Source of the DNA: CAMCXT01 sp046302715
GTDB lineage: Bacteria > Bacteroidota > Bacteroidia > M30B66
Direction: 5' to 3'
Assembly: GCA_046302715.1 (NCBI GenBank)
Contig: JBKCHQ010000027.1
Coordinates: 1 to 12,592, forward strand
DNA length: 12,592 nt
The position numbers and the translations under genes were made by a program. Shown here one piece after another: positions 5,174-12,178 of the stretch; the first letter of the stretch is position 1, and each line of letters begins with the position of its first letter. The notes under the pieces are model-generated. The model saw only the letters and a program-made list of their open reading frames with translations, ran no database searches and had not been told where the DNA came from.

Positions 5174-7579
5174 ATGAAATACTGCATCGGTCTTCTTCTA
5201 ATCACCAGCGTGCTCACCGCGCAAAAACTACCTAAGCTAAAATCCTTGCCCTACGACTCGGCTTCTGTGCCCCGCGAACGCTGGGTCGATTTCACGCACC
5301 TTGATTTAAAGGTTTCGTTTCAGGCGGCATTTGGTGTGGTAGAAGGCGAGGTAAAACACGACTTTACGGTGCTGCGCCAAACACTCGACTCATTGGAACT
5401 CGACGGTCCTGAAATTCGCATTAAATCGATCACTCAAAACGGAGTCCCACTGAAATATGCCAGCCGCAAGGAAAAAATTACAGTGTTCTTCGATAAGCCG
5501 CTCCTCCGGGGCAGCAACAACAGCATCAGCATTCGTTATGAAGCAAGCCCTCGTAAAGGCATTTATTTCGTGGGTTGGAACGACGCTACAAACCGCTGCC
5601 GCAAACAAATTTGGACTCAGGGTCAAGGTATTGATAACCGGCACTGGATTCCGATGTTCGATAACATGAACGATAAAATCACTACCGACATTAGAGTGCG
5701 CATGGATAAAAACTATAAAGTACTCTCAAACGGCGAGTTGCGATCAAGCAACGAAAACGGCAGCGACAAAATTTGGCACTATGCCATGACCAAGCCGCAT
5801 GCGCCTTATCTGATTATGCTGGGCATTGGCGATTATGAAATCGAAACACGAAAAAGCAAATCGGGCGTACCCATTCACCTGTGGTATTATCCCGATCAAA
5901 AAGAAAAGGTAGAACCCACCTACCGCTACAGCGTAGAAATGTTTGATTTCTTTGAAGAGGAAATTGGGGTGCCCTACCCCTGGCCGGCTTACAGCCAAAT
6001 TCCGGTGCAGGAGTTCATGTACGGTGCCATGGAAAATACTACAGCCACCATATTTGGCGATTTCTTTTATGTGGATTCGCGCTCTTACCTCGATAAAAAA
6101 TACGTAGGCGTTAACGCACACGAACTGGCCCACCAATGGTTTGGCGATATGGTAACTGCCATTGCGCCTACGCATCACTGGCTTCAGGAGAGTTTTGCCA
6201 CCCATTACAACATGATGTACGAAGCACGAGCCTTGGGCAAGGAGTATGGCGATTTGGCGCGCCGCAATGCACAAAACTCTGCCTTAAATGCTTCGGTGCG
6301 TGATGGATTTCCAGTAGCATCTTCCAACGGAGGAAGTCCACGCTGGTATCCAAAAGGTGCTATGGTGCTCAATATGTTGAAATATGTGGTGGGTCGCGAT
6401 TGCTTTAACGATGCCATTAAGTATTATCTCGAACGCAATGCCTACGGCAATGTTGACTCGCACGATTTGCTGCGGGCCTTTCATGAGCGTTGCGGCGAAT
6501 CGCTCGACTGGTTCTGGGAACAGTGGCTTTACCGTGCCGGCGAACCTGCCTATTCGGTAACCGCCGAATCTGACGCCATAAAAACGGTGTTTAATGTGCG
6601 ACAGTTACAAATGGTGGAGCCCTTTATAGGTCTTTTTAAAATGCCCATCGAATTTGAAGTGTGGTTTACCGATGGTACTGTAGCCCGCACCCGCCAGTGG
6701 ATTGAGCAAGCCGACTCCAAAGTAGAAATTGTCCATCCCGTCGGAAAAAAAGTGGCATTTACCCTATTTGATCCCGATAACCAGATTGTAAAAACCGTAA
6801 CGTTTACCAAACCCACCGAACAGCTTAAGCTACAAGCTGTTAATGCCCCTAATATGCTTGATCGCCTCGATGCGCTCACGGCATTGAGCGAAAAGAACTG
6901 GGACGAAAAGCGTAAAACCCTGCAAAACATAGCACGCAAGGCAACAACCGTTAAAGAACGCCAAACAGCGTTGGAAATGCTGTCCGGCGATCGCGACAAA
7001 AGCTCCAGAACACTGATTGCTGAAGCGCTGAGCGACAAGCACTTCGCCCTTAGGCAAACTGCTATTTCGGTACTTGACACTTTAACGAAAAATGAACTTA
7101 AAGCGGCCAAAGTGCTGCTCAATGATTCGAGTTACGTAACGGTAAACGAGGCCCTTAAAAAACTAATAGCATCCGATCCATCGAACACGCAAAGCTATCT
7201 CGATGCCACCCAAAATACAATGGGCGACAATAGTCGAAATGTGCGCTTTACCTGGCTGCGAGCTGCTATTAAATCAGGCAAAATAGCATACGAAAAAGAG
7301 TTGGTGGACCTGTGTTCGGTATCGTTTGACTTTAATACTCGAAAAGCGGCCTTTGCCATGGTAAAAGAATTGAATATTGCCAATTCCGATCTCGTGCGCC
7401 ATGCTTTTGAAGCGGCCAATAGCACCATGTTTAAGCTCAACGGCAACGGCATGGTAACATTGCGTTGGATGTATAATGAAAAACCAGACTTAAAACCCGA
7501 GATTGACCGACTGCTAAATAGTTTAGGTGACAGCGATCGTGAGCGTAATTTGGTAGAAAAGATTAGGGAAAGGAAGTGA
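5174..7579 (+). CDS. Secreted M1-family zinc aminopeptidase
   Basis: The 801-residue protein removes N-terminal amino acids from peptides by zinc catalysis. It starts with a short signal peptide (MKYCIGLLLITSVLTA, probable cut before Gln17), so it is exported, most likely to the periplasm. An N-terminal beta domain leads to the exopeptidase motif GAMEN at 284-288. The zinc site is HELAH at 316-320 with Glu339 18 residues later in LQESFATHY. Tyr392 before PKG fits the catalytic tyrosine of M1 enzymes. From about residue 555 to the end, short helical repeats suggest a HEAT-like C-terminal domain. I see no type IX secretion tail. It stands alone between the repeat region and a terminator. The substrate range cannot be read from the sequence. 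Confidence 0.93.
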   Translation: MKYCIGLLLITSVLTAQKLPKLKSLPYDSASVPRERWVDFTHLDLKVSFQAAFGVVEGEVKHDFTVLRQTLDSLELDGPEIRIKSITQNGVPLKYASRKEKITVFFDKPLLRGSNNSISIRYEASPRKGIYFVGWNDATNRCRKQIWTQGQGIDNRHWIPMFDNMNDKITTDIRVRMDKNYKVLSNGELRSSNENGSDKIWHYAMTKPHAPYLIMLGIGDYEIETRKSKSGVPIHLWYYPDQKEKVEPTYRYSVEMFDFFEEEIGVPYPWPAYSQIPVQEFMYGAMENTTATIFGDFFYVDSRSYLDKKYVGVNAHELAHQWFGDMVTAIAPTHHWLQESFATHYNMMYEARALGKEYGDLARRNAQNSALNASVRDGFPVASSNGGSPRWYPKGAMVLNMLKYVVGRDCFNDAIKYYLERNAYGNVDSHDLLRAFHERCGESLDWFWEQWLYRAGEPAYSVTAESDAIKTVFNVRQLQMVEPFIGLFKMPIEFEVWFTDGTVARTRQWIEQADSKVEIVHPVGKKVAFTLFDPDNQIVKTVTFTKPTEQLKLQAVNAPNMLDRLDALTALSEKNWDEKRKTLQNIARKATTVKERQTALEMLSGDRDKSSRTLIAEALSDKHFALRQTAISVLDTLTKNELKAAKVLLNDSSYVTVNEALKKLIASDPSNTQSYLDATQNTMGDNSRNVRFTWLRAAIKSGKIAYEKELVDLCSVSFDFNTRKAAFAMVKELNIANSDLVRHAFEAANSTMFKLNGNGMVTLRWMYNEKPDLKPEIDRLLNSLGDSDRERNLVEKIRERK

Positions 7580-7640
7580 GAGAATAAATGTGTCCGCCCG
7601 GCGGATAAAAGAGCTGCTTATTGATACATACAAAAACTTA

Positions 7641-7670
7641 AAAAGCCCGATTTTATCGGGCTTTTTATTT
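7641..7670. terminator. Bidirectional terminator between the aminopeptidase gene and ndk
   Basis: A perfect 10-bp stem, AAAAGCCCGA (7641-7650) and TCGGGCTTTT (7656-7665), closes on TTTTA, with A and T tracts on both sides, so it can end transcription from either direction. It sits between two convergent genes. A separate short inverted repeat, TCCGCC-C-GGCGGA at 7593-7605, precedes it. Confidence 0.9.
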
Positions 7671-7684
7671 GACAAAGTTATATT

Positions 7685-8101
7685 CTAAAACCGCTCCAGC
7701 TCCGAAAAGAAGAATGAGGCCTCAATTAGCGCATTTTCGTCGCTGTCGGAACCATGTACGGCATTAGCCTCAATAGACTTGGCAAATAAGGCACGAATGG
7801 TACCCGGTGCCGCCTTGGCAGGATCAGTAGCCCCAATTAAATCGCGGAACGATGCCACGGCATTGTCTTTTTCTAAAACAGCTGCCACAATAGGGCCCGA
7901 AGAAATATACGTTACTAAATCGTTGTAAAACGGACGGGCCGCATGCACCGCATAAAAACGACCTGCCGCTTCGGGAGTTAAGCGGGTATATTTCATCGCC
8001 TTAATGCGAAAGCCGGCTTCGTTAATCTTTTGTAAAATAGCGCCAATGTGATTGTTTGCAACCGCATCGGGCTTTAGCATGGTAAAGGTGATGTTGGACA
8101 T
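7685..8101 (-). CDS. ndk: Nucleoside diphosphate kinase
   Basis: Ndk moves the gamma phosphate between nucleoside tri- and diphosphates and so balances the NTP and dNTP pools. The 138-residue length is standard. The N-terminus MSNITFTMLKPDAV holds the TxxxxKPDAV-type core, and the active site NAVHGSDS carries the phosphorylated His116. The frame is open 36 bases further upstream, which would add MVNFAPRIKTST, but that segment lies on the promoter, so the ATG at 8101 is chosen. It is next to the purine nucleoside phosphorylase gene, which fits a joint role in purine metabolism, but it has its own promoter. Confidence 0.96.
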   Translation of the reverse strand: MSNITFTMLKPDAVANNHIGAILQKINEAGFRIKAMKYTRLTPEAAGRFYAVHAARPFYNDLVTYISSGPIVAAVLEKDNAVASFRDLIGATDPAKAAPGTIRALFAKSIEANAVHGSDSDENALIEASFFFSELERF

Positions 8102-8124
8102 AGTTGAAGTTTTTATTCGGGGCG

Positions 8125-8157
8125 CAAAATTAACCAATACTATATATGTTCGGCAAC
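8125..8157 (-). promoter_or_regulatory. Promoter of ndk, overlapping the end of the phosphorylase gene
   Basis: On the minus strand, a perfect -7 TAATTTTG (8132-8125) followed by CGCC lies 21 bases after GTTG (8157-8154), which holds the TTG core of the -33 element. The -33 element and part of the spacer fall within the last codons of the phosphorylase gene. The leader to the ATG at 8101 would be about 20 bases. Confidence 0.7.
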
Positions 8158-8958
8158 CAAATGACTAAAAATAGCCGTCATTTTTACTTCAGCGCGTGAA
8201 GCGGCCTCAATTACATCCTCGTGCGTTACTTCTTTTATCTTACCTTCAACACCCAAATCGGTAATAACACTCACCGCAAAACAGGGAATGCCCATGTGCC
8301 GTGCGCAAATTACCTCTGGCACGGTTGACATGCCCACGGCATCGCCGCCAATAATGCGCATGTAGCGGTACTCGGCTGGTGTTTCAAAACAAGGACCACT
8401 TACGCTTACATAAACGCCCTCGTGCAGCTTAAAGCCCTCGGCCATGGCAAAGGTCTTGGCATGCTGAATCATTAACCTGTCATACGGCTCGCTCATATCA
8501 GGAAAACGAGGCCCCAACTCCTTTTCGTTTTTACCGATTAACGGATTTGACGGCAGTAAGTTGATGTGATCGTTGAGCATCATTACATCGCCAATTTCAA
8601 AGCTCGGATTTACACCGCCACTGGCGTTGCTCACAAACAGAAAGCTAATGCCCAGCGCGTTCATAACCCGCACCGGAAACACCACCTGCTGCATCGAATA
8701 ACCCTCATAGTAATGAAATCGCCCCTGCATCACCACCACATTTTTACCCCGCAATAGGCCAAAGATCAATTTACCCGAATGGCCTTCGACGGTCGAAACC
8801 GGAAAATGCGGGATGTTTTCATACGAGAGCGTATAATGGATATCGAGTTCGCGTACAAGGCCACCTAAGCCAGTTCCTAAAATGATGCCGGCACGTGGCG
8901 CAAAACCATGGGTATGCTGGCGAATATAATCGGCACTTTCACGAATGCTGTCTAACAT
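8140..8958 (-). CDS. Purine nucleoside phosphorylase, trimeric type
   Basis: The 272-residue enzyme splits purine nucleosides with phosphate into base and ribose-1-phosphate for salvage. Family features: the phosphate loop GTGLGGL at 28-34, EGHSGKL at 58-64, QGRFHYYEGY at 78-87, SNASGGVNP at 110-118, GPCFETPAE with base-binding Glu192, and GMSTVPE at 209-215. Glu192 corresponds to Glu201 of human PNP. The partner residue 42 positions later, Asn243 in human PNP, is Asp234 here (SVITDLG), which could change which purines are accepted; Asp may be usual in this phylum. The start overlaps the end of lpxK by 20 bases, so both are surely co-transcribed, and ndk follows. Confidence 0.94.
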   Translation of the reverse strand: MLDSIRESADYIRQHTHGFAPRAGIILGTGLGGLVRELDIHYTLSYENIPHFPVSTVEGHSGKLIFGLLRGKNVVVMQGRFHYYEGYSMQQVVFPVRVMNALGISFLFVSNASGGVNPSFEIGDVMMLNDHINLLPSNPLIGKNEKELGPRFPDMSEPYDRLMIQHAKTFAMAEGFKLHEGVYVSVSGPCFETPAEYRYMRIIGGDAVGMSTVPEVICARHMGIPCFAVSVITDLGVEGKIKEVTHEDVIEAASRAEVKMTAIFSHLVAEHI

Positions 8959-9985
8959 AATCGGTCAATATTTTTTTTAAGGTTTCTTCACGGTCGATGC
9001 GGAGGTCCAATTCAAGACTAAACCAGCGGGAATACTCCTCTTTTTTGAGCAAAGGAACTATTTTTTCCCTGTCTTTAGATGTGGTAAGCACCTTTACATT
9101 CGACGTGGCAAATGTACGCAGTTTGGCCGCTATTTTCTGCATATCGGCGTCAGAATAGTCATGATGATCGGGAAAAACCAGGTGTTTAACCTCAAGACCC
9201 AAGGCGCGTACTTGCAGTTCCAGCAAGGCAGGCCGAGCAATACCGCTCACCAGTAACAGCGAGCAATTTCCATTTTCTGATAACGATTGTGTTTGAACAG
9301 TATGGCCATCAAACGAAATACATTGACCTGGTTCAACGCTAGAGAAAAAAATATGCTCTTGATTAAATTGGCTCAACTGATTATATATGGTTTTGCTGTC
9401 CTTAACCTCAGGCAGTAATGGACATTGCGTAACTACTATCGCATCGGCGGCTTTGTAACGACTCCACACATCGCGCTGGTAGCCGGCAGGCAACAAATAG
9501 CGGGGATGAAAGAAATCGGAGTAAGGAATAAGTAAAATACGCAAACCACCCCGCAGTGGCCTATGCTGGTAGGCATCATCAAGCAAAATCACATTACTTG
9601 ACGGAGCATATGCCCGCAGCTTTGCGATGCCCTCCACCCGCGACGAACAAACCGCTACGGCCGCATTCGGAAAACTGCGTTTAAACAATCGGGGTTCATC
9701 ACCCGTAAGCGCAGGTGCGTCGTTTAAGGAAACCATTCTAAAGCCCACCGAGCTGCGCCCATAACCCCGGCTCAGAAAAGCGGGCTCAAATGCAGCAGAA
9801 AGCCAACGGGCAAACAACAGGGTATGCGGTGTTTTACCGCTGCCGCCGGCACATAAATTTCCCACAACCACAAAAGGCACATCAGGGCAATACGAACGCA
9901 AAATGCCTTTATCATAAGCCCAATGCCGCAAATGCAGTATAAAACCGTATAAATATGAAAAAGGCAGCAGCCACTTCCTGTTCAT
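8939..9985 (-). CDS. lpxK: Tetraacyldisaccharide 4'-kinase
   Basis: LpxK phosphorylates the 4' position of the lipid A disaccharide precursor at the inner membrane. The 348-residue length is normal. The protein begins with a hydrophobic, membrane-facing helix (WLLPFSYLYGFILHLR), then a P-loop AGGSGKTP at 46-53 with Lys51, LSRGYGR at 71-77, GDEP at 95-98, and DDAYQHR at 136-142, the counterpart of the DDGFQHR motif. Its presence shows that the organism makes lipopolysaccharide, so it has an outer membrane. It shares a 20-base overlap with the phosphorylase gene and is divergent from the Nif3-like gene with only 59 bases between the starts. A TTAATTTG on its strand (9998-9991), one base from the -7 consensus, may be its promoter. 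Confidence 0.95.
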   Translation of the reverse strand: MNRKWLLPFSYLYGFILHLRHWAYDKGILRSYCPDVPFVVVGNLCAGGSGKTPHTLLFARWLSAAFEPAFLSRGYGRSSVGFRMVSLNDAPALTGDEPRLFKRSFPNAAVAVCSSRVEGIAKLRAYAPSSNVILLDDAYQHRPLRGGLRILLIPYSDFFHPRYLLPAGYQRDVWSRYKAADAIVVTQCPLLPEVKDSKTIYNQLSQFNQEHIFFSSVEPGQCISFDGHTVQTQSLSENGNCSLLLVSGIARPALLELQVRALGLEVKHLVFPDHHDYSDADMQKIAAKLRTFATSNVKVLTTSKDREKIVPLLKKEEYSRWFSLELDLRIDREETLKKILTDYVRQHS

Positions 9986-10015
9986 GGCTGCAAATTAACG
10001 ATTTTAGAGGCAGCT

Positions 10016-10023
10016 TATTTTTG
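10016..10023 (+). promoter_or_regulatory. Candidate -7 element of the Nif3-like gene
   Basis: TATTTTTG matches TAnnTTTG exactly and lies 21 bases before the ATG at 10045. No good -33 TTTG is seen at the proper distance, so the call rests on one element and on its place between two divergent genes. Confidence 0.5.
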
Positions 10024-10044
10024 TTTTATACCTTAGCCACCATC

Positions 10045-11139
10045 ATGATACGTATTGCTGAAATAATTCATAGCCTCGAACAATGGGCGCCGCCTGCCCT
10101 GCAGGAATCATACGACAATTCGGGCCTCATTTGCGGCAACCTGCACGATGCCTGCACCGCTTTTCTGGTATGCCTCGACAGTACCGAAGCCGTTGTTGAC
10201 GAGGCCATTGCCAAAGGCTGCAACCTCATTATTGCCCACCACCCCATAGTATTTGGCAGTTTTAAGAAACTTACCGGTAAAACTTATCCCGAGCGTGTTT
10301 TGCTTAAAGCCATTAAGCACGATATAGCCCTATATGCGTTGCACACTAATTTAGATAACATACGCACCGGGGTAAATCATACCATTGGCCAATTGCTCGG
10401 GATTGAGAAACAACACATATTGCGACCTTCAGAAAATAAATTACTCCAACTCACGGTTTACGTGCCCCATGCGCATGCCGACCAAGTGCGTGAAGCGCTG
10501 TTTGCATCGGGCGCAGGCGCCATTGGCAATTACAGCGAATGCGGCTTTAGCCTCAAAGGCACAGGAACCTTTATGCCTAACGAAAATGCCAATCCGTTTT
10601 CGGGCCAAAAAAACGTGCGCGAATATGCCGAGGAAACCCGCATAGAGGTAATTCTTCCACGCCATAAACGTGCTGATGTTTTTAAAGCCCTCAGCGAGGC
10701 TCATCCCTACGAAGAGGTGGCTCATCAATTCTGCGCCATTGAAAACACCCTGCAAGATGTGGGTGCCGGGATGCACGGAATGCTAGAAATGGAGATGGAA
10801 ACAACTGCATTTTTGCAAAAAATAAAGTCGGTATTTGGAGGAATGTTGCGATACACTCAACCCATAAAGAGCCACGTAAAACATATTGCCTGGTGTGGCG
10901 GCTCGGGCAGTTTTTTACTCGACGATGCCCTTAAAGCCGGCGTCGATGTGCTGCTCACTTCTGATTTTAAATACCATCAATTTTTTGATGCCGATGGCAA
11001 AATTATGATTGTAGATATCGGACACTTTGAAAATGAGCAATTTACAATCGAAGCAATTTATACTTACTTAACAAATAAATTTCCTAATTTTGCAGGCTCC
11101 CAAACAGGAGTATGTACCAATCCTGTTCAATATTTATAA
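10045..11139 (+). CDS. Nif3-like dinuclear metal centre protein
   Basis: The 364-residue protein belongs to the NIF3 family (YbgI/YqfO type), conserved in most bacteria; its biochemical role is unsettled. Metal ligands expected for the two-metal site are visible: His65-His66 in IIAHHPIVFG, Asp104 in HTNLDN, and His327 and Glu331 in IGHFENEQF. Between the two halves, roughly residues 130-235, lies an insert like the CutA/PII-like domain of the longer YqfO form (LTVYVPHAHADQVREALF), which explains the length. The open frame extends 30 codons upstream, but that part crosses the promoter, and the ATG at 10045 gives the family N-terminus MIRIAEIIHSLEQWAP. The zinc-ribbon gene follows after 6 bases. 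Confidence 0.93.
   Translation: MIRIAEIIHSLEQWAPPALQESYDNSGLICGNLHDACTAFLVCLDSTEAVVDEAIAKGCNLIIAHHPIVFGSFKKLTGKTYPERVLLKAIKHDIALYALHTNLDNIRTGVNHTIGQLLGIEKQHILRPSENKLLQLTVYVPHAHADQVREALFASGAGAIGNYSECGFSLKGTGTFMPNENANPFSGQKNVREYAEETRIEVILPRHKRADVFKALSEAHPYEEVAHQFCAIENTLQDVGAGMHGMLEMEMETTAFLQKIKSVFGGMLRYTQPIKSHVKHIAWCGGSGSFLLDDALKAGVDVLLTSDFKYHQFFDADGKIMIVDIGHFENEQFTIEAIYTYLTNKFPNFAGSQTGVCTNPVQYL
11085..11092 (+). promoter_or_regulatory. Possible internal promoter for the zinc-ribbon gene
   Basis: A perfect -7 TAATTTTG lies within the end of the Nif3-like gene, 53 bases before the next start. No clear -33 element goes with it. It may allow separate expression of the zinc-ribbon gene, or it may be chance in an A/T-rich stretch. 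Confidence 0.35.
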
Positions 11140-11145
11140 AACGCC

Positions 11146-11916
11146 ATGAGTGTAAACTTTGTTGAAACCAAGTCCGACATTTCGGTTGAAGAAAAATTAA
11201 AAGCATTATATATGCTTCAGTCGATTGACACACAAATTGATAAAATACGCATCGTTCGCGGAGAGTTACCGCTCGAAGTTCAGGATCTCGAAGATGAACT
11301 TGCTGGGTTACAAACCCGTATCGGCAATCTCGAAGCAGAGGTGGCGCAGCTTGACCAGTCTATCAACGATAAGAAAAATGCCATTAAAGAGGCGTTGACC
11401 TTAATTAAAAAGTACGAAGCACAGCAAGGCAATGTGCGCAACAATCGTGAGTTTGATTCCATTAACAAAGAAATTGAATACCAAACCCTCGACATTCAGC
11501 TTTCTGAAAAGCGCATTAAAGAATTTAAAGCGGGCATCGATACCAAGCAGGTGTTGATTGATGAAGCTAAAGTAACCCTCGCAGAACGCAGTGGAGATTT
11601 AGAGGCAAAAAAAGCAGAACTCGCCGATATCGTAGCCGAAACCGAAAAGGATGAGGAAAAGCTAATTGCCGATTCAAACGCGGCAGCCGTTAAAATTGAA
11701 GAACGTTTGCTTGCCGCCTACAAACGTGTGCGCTCAAATGCCGTTAACGGACTTGCAGTGGTTGCCATACAGCGCGATGCTTGCGGCGGGTGTTTCAACC
11801 AAATTCCTCCGCAGCGCCAGATGGATTTACGCCTTAGAAAGAAAATCATCGTATGTGAATATTGTGGTCGCATTTTAGTGGATCCCGAAATTGCGCACAA
11901 CGAGGTAAACGGATAA
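11146..11916 (+). CDS. Coiled-coil protein with C-terminal C4 zinc ribbon
   Basis: The 256-residue protein has a long, charged heptad-rich region from about residue 14 to 190 (for example LEDELAGLQTRIGNLEAEVA), expected to form an antiparallel coiled-coil hairpin. It ends with a zinc ribbon built from CGGC (Cys213, Cys216) and CEYC (Cys237, Cys240) in the context CGGCFNQIPPQ and CEYCGRILVDP. This is the widespread C4-type zinc-ribbon family found in many bacteria; a nucleic-acid or ribosome-related role is often suspected but not shown by this sequence. It is 6 bases after the Nif3-like gene, and the pair occurs together in many Bacteroidota as I recall, so a linked function is likely. A terminator ends the unit. 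Confidence 0.92.
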   Translation: MSVNFVETKSDISVEEKLKALYMLQSIDTQIDKIRIVRGELPLEVQDLEDELAGLQTRIGNLEAEVAQLDQSINDKKNAIKEALTLIKKYEAQQGNVRNNREFDSINKEIEYQTLDIQLSEKRIKEFKAGIDTKQVLIDEAKVTLAERSGDLEAKKAELADIVAETEKDEEKLIADSNAAAVKIEERLLAAYKRVRSNAVNGLAVVAIQRDACGGCFNQIPPQRQMDLRLRKKIIVCEYCGRILVDPEIAHNEVNG

Positions 11917-11945
11917 ACCAGTTTAAATAACCTTACATTTAGATC

Positions 11946-11977
11946 AAAAGCCTCGATTTTGCATCGGGGCTTTTTTT
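11946..11977 (+). terminator. Rho-independent terminator of the nif3-zinc-ribbon operon
   Basis: AAAAGCCTCGAT (11946-11957) pairs with ATCGGGGCTTTT (11963-11974), with one T-G wobble, around a TTTGC loop and continues into a T tract. It starts 30 bases after the zinc-ribbon stop codon. The remaining bases up to 12150 show no credible gene. Confidence 0.9.
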
Positions 11978-12152
11978 GTGAGGATGGGTTAATTAAAGTA
12001 CAAACGTTGTTTATCGCCCAAATAACATTGGAGCAGTACCGAAGATACCTTGTAGCGTATCTTAAACTTCATTTTTTCGCCTCACTTAATGTGCTTTTAA
12101 GAATGTTGCAAGTTTTACAAGGTTTCACCAATACAATTGACGCTAACCTATT

Positions 12153-12160
12153 TATATTTG
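12153..12160 (+). promoter_or_regulatory. Candidate -7 element of the deoxyhypusine-synthase-like gene
   Basis: TATATTTG matches TAnnTTTG exactly, is followed by CGCC, and lies 18 bases before the ATG at 12179. I see no well-placed -33 TTTG, but the gene follows a terminator and needs its own promoter. Confidence 0.6.
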
Positions 12161-12178
12161 CGCCATAATAATAGATGT

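Noticed and set aside
5744..7122. Long minus-strand frames (176 and 190 codons) opposite the M1 peptidase gene
   Set aside because: The coding strand has the zinc motifs and continuous family features; the antisense frames look like composition shadows.
7593..7605. Short inverted repeat TCCGCC-C-GGCGGA as a terminator
   Set aside because: Its one-base loop is too tight for the full stem and no T tract follows; the strong hairpin at 7641-7670 serves that role.
10441..10776. 111-codon minus-strand frame opposite the Nif3-like gene
   Set aside because: No recognisable domain, and it is fully overlapped by the Nif3-like protein.
11959..12168. 69-codon open frame after the zinc-ribbon gene
   Set aside because: It begins inside the terminator stem-loop, ends over the promoter of the next gene, and shows no protein family features.
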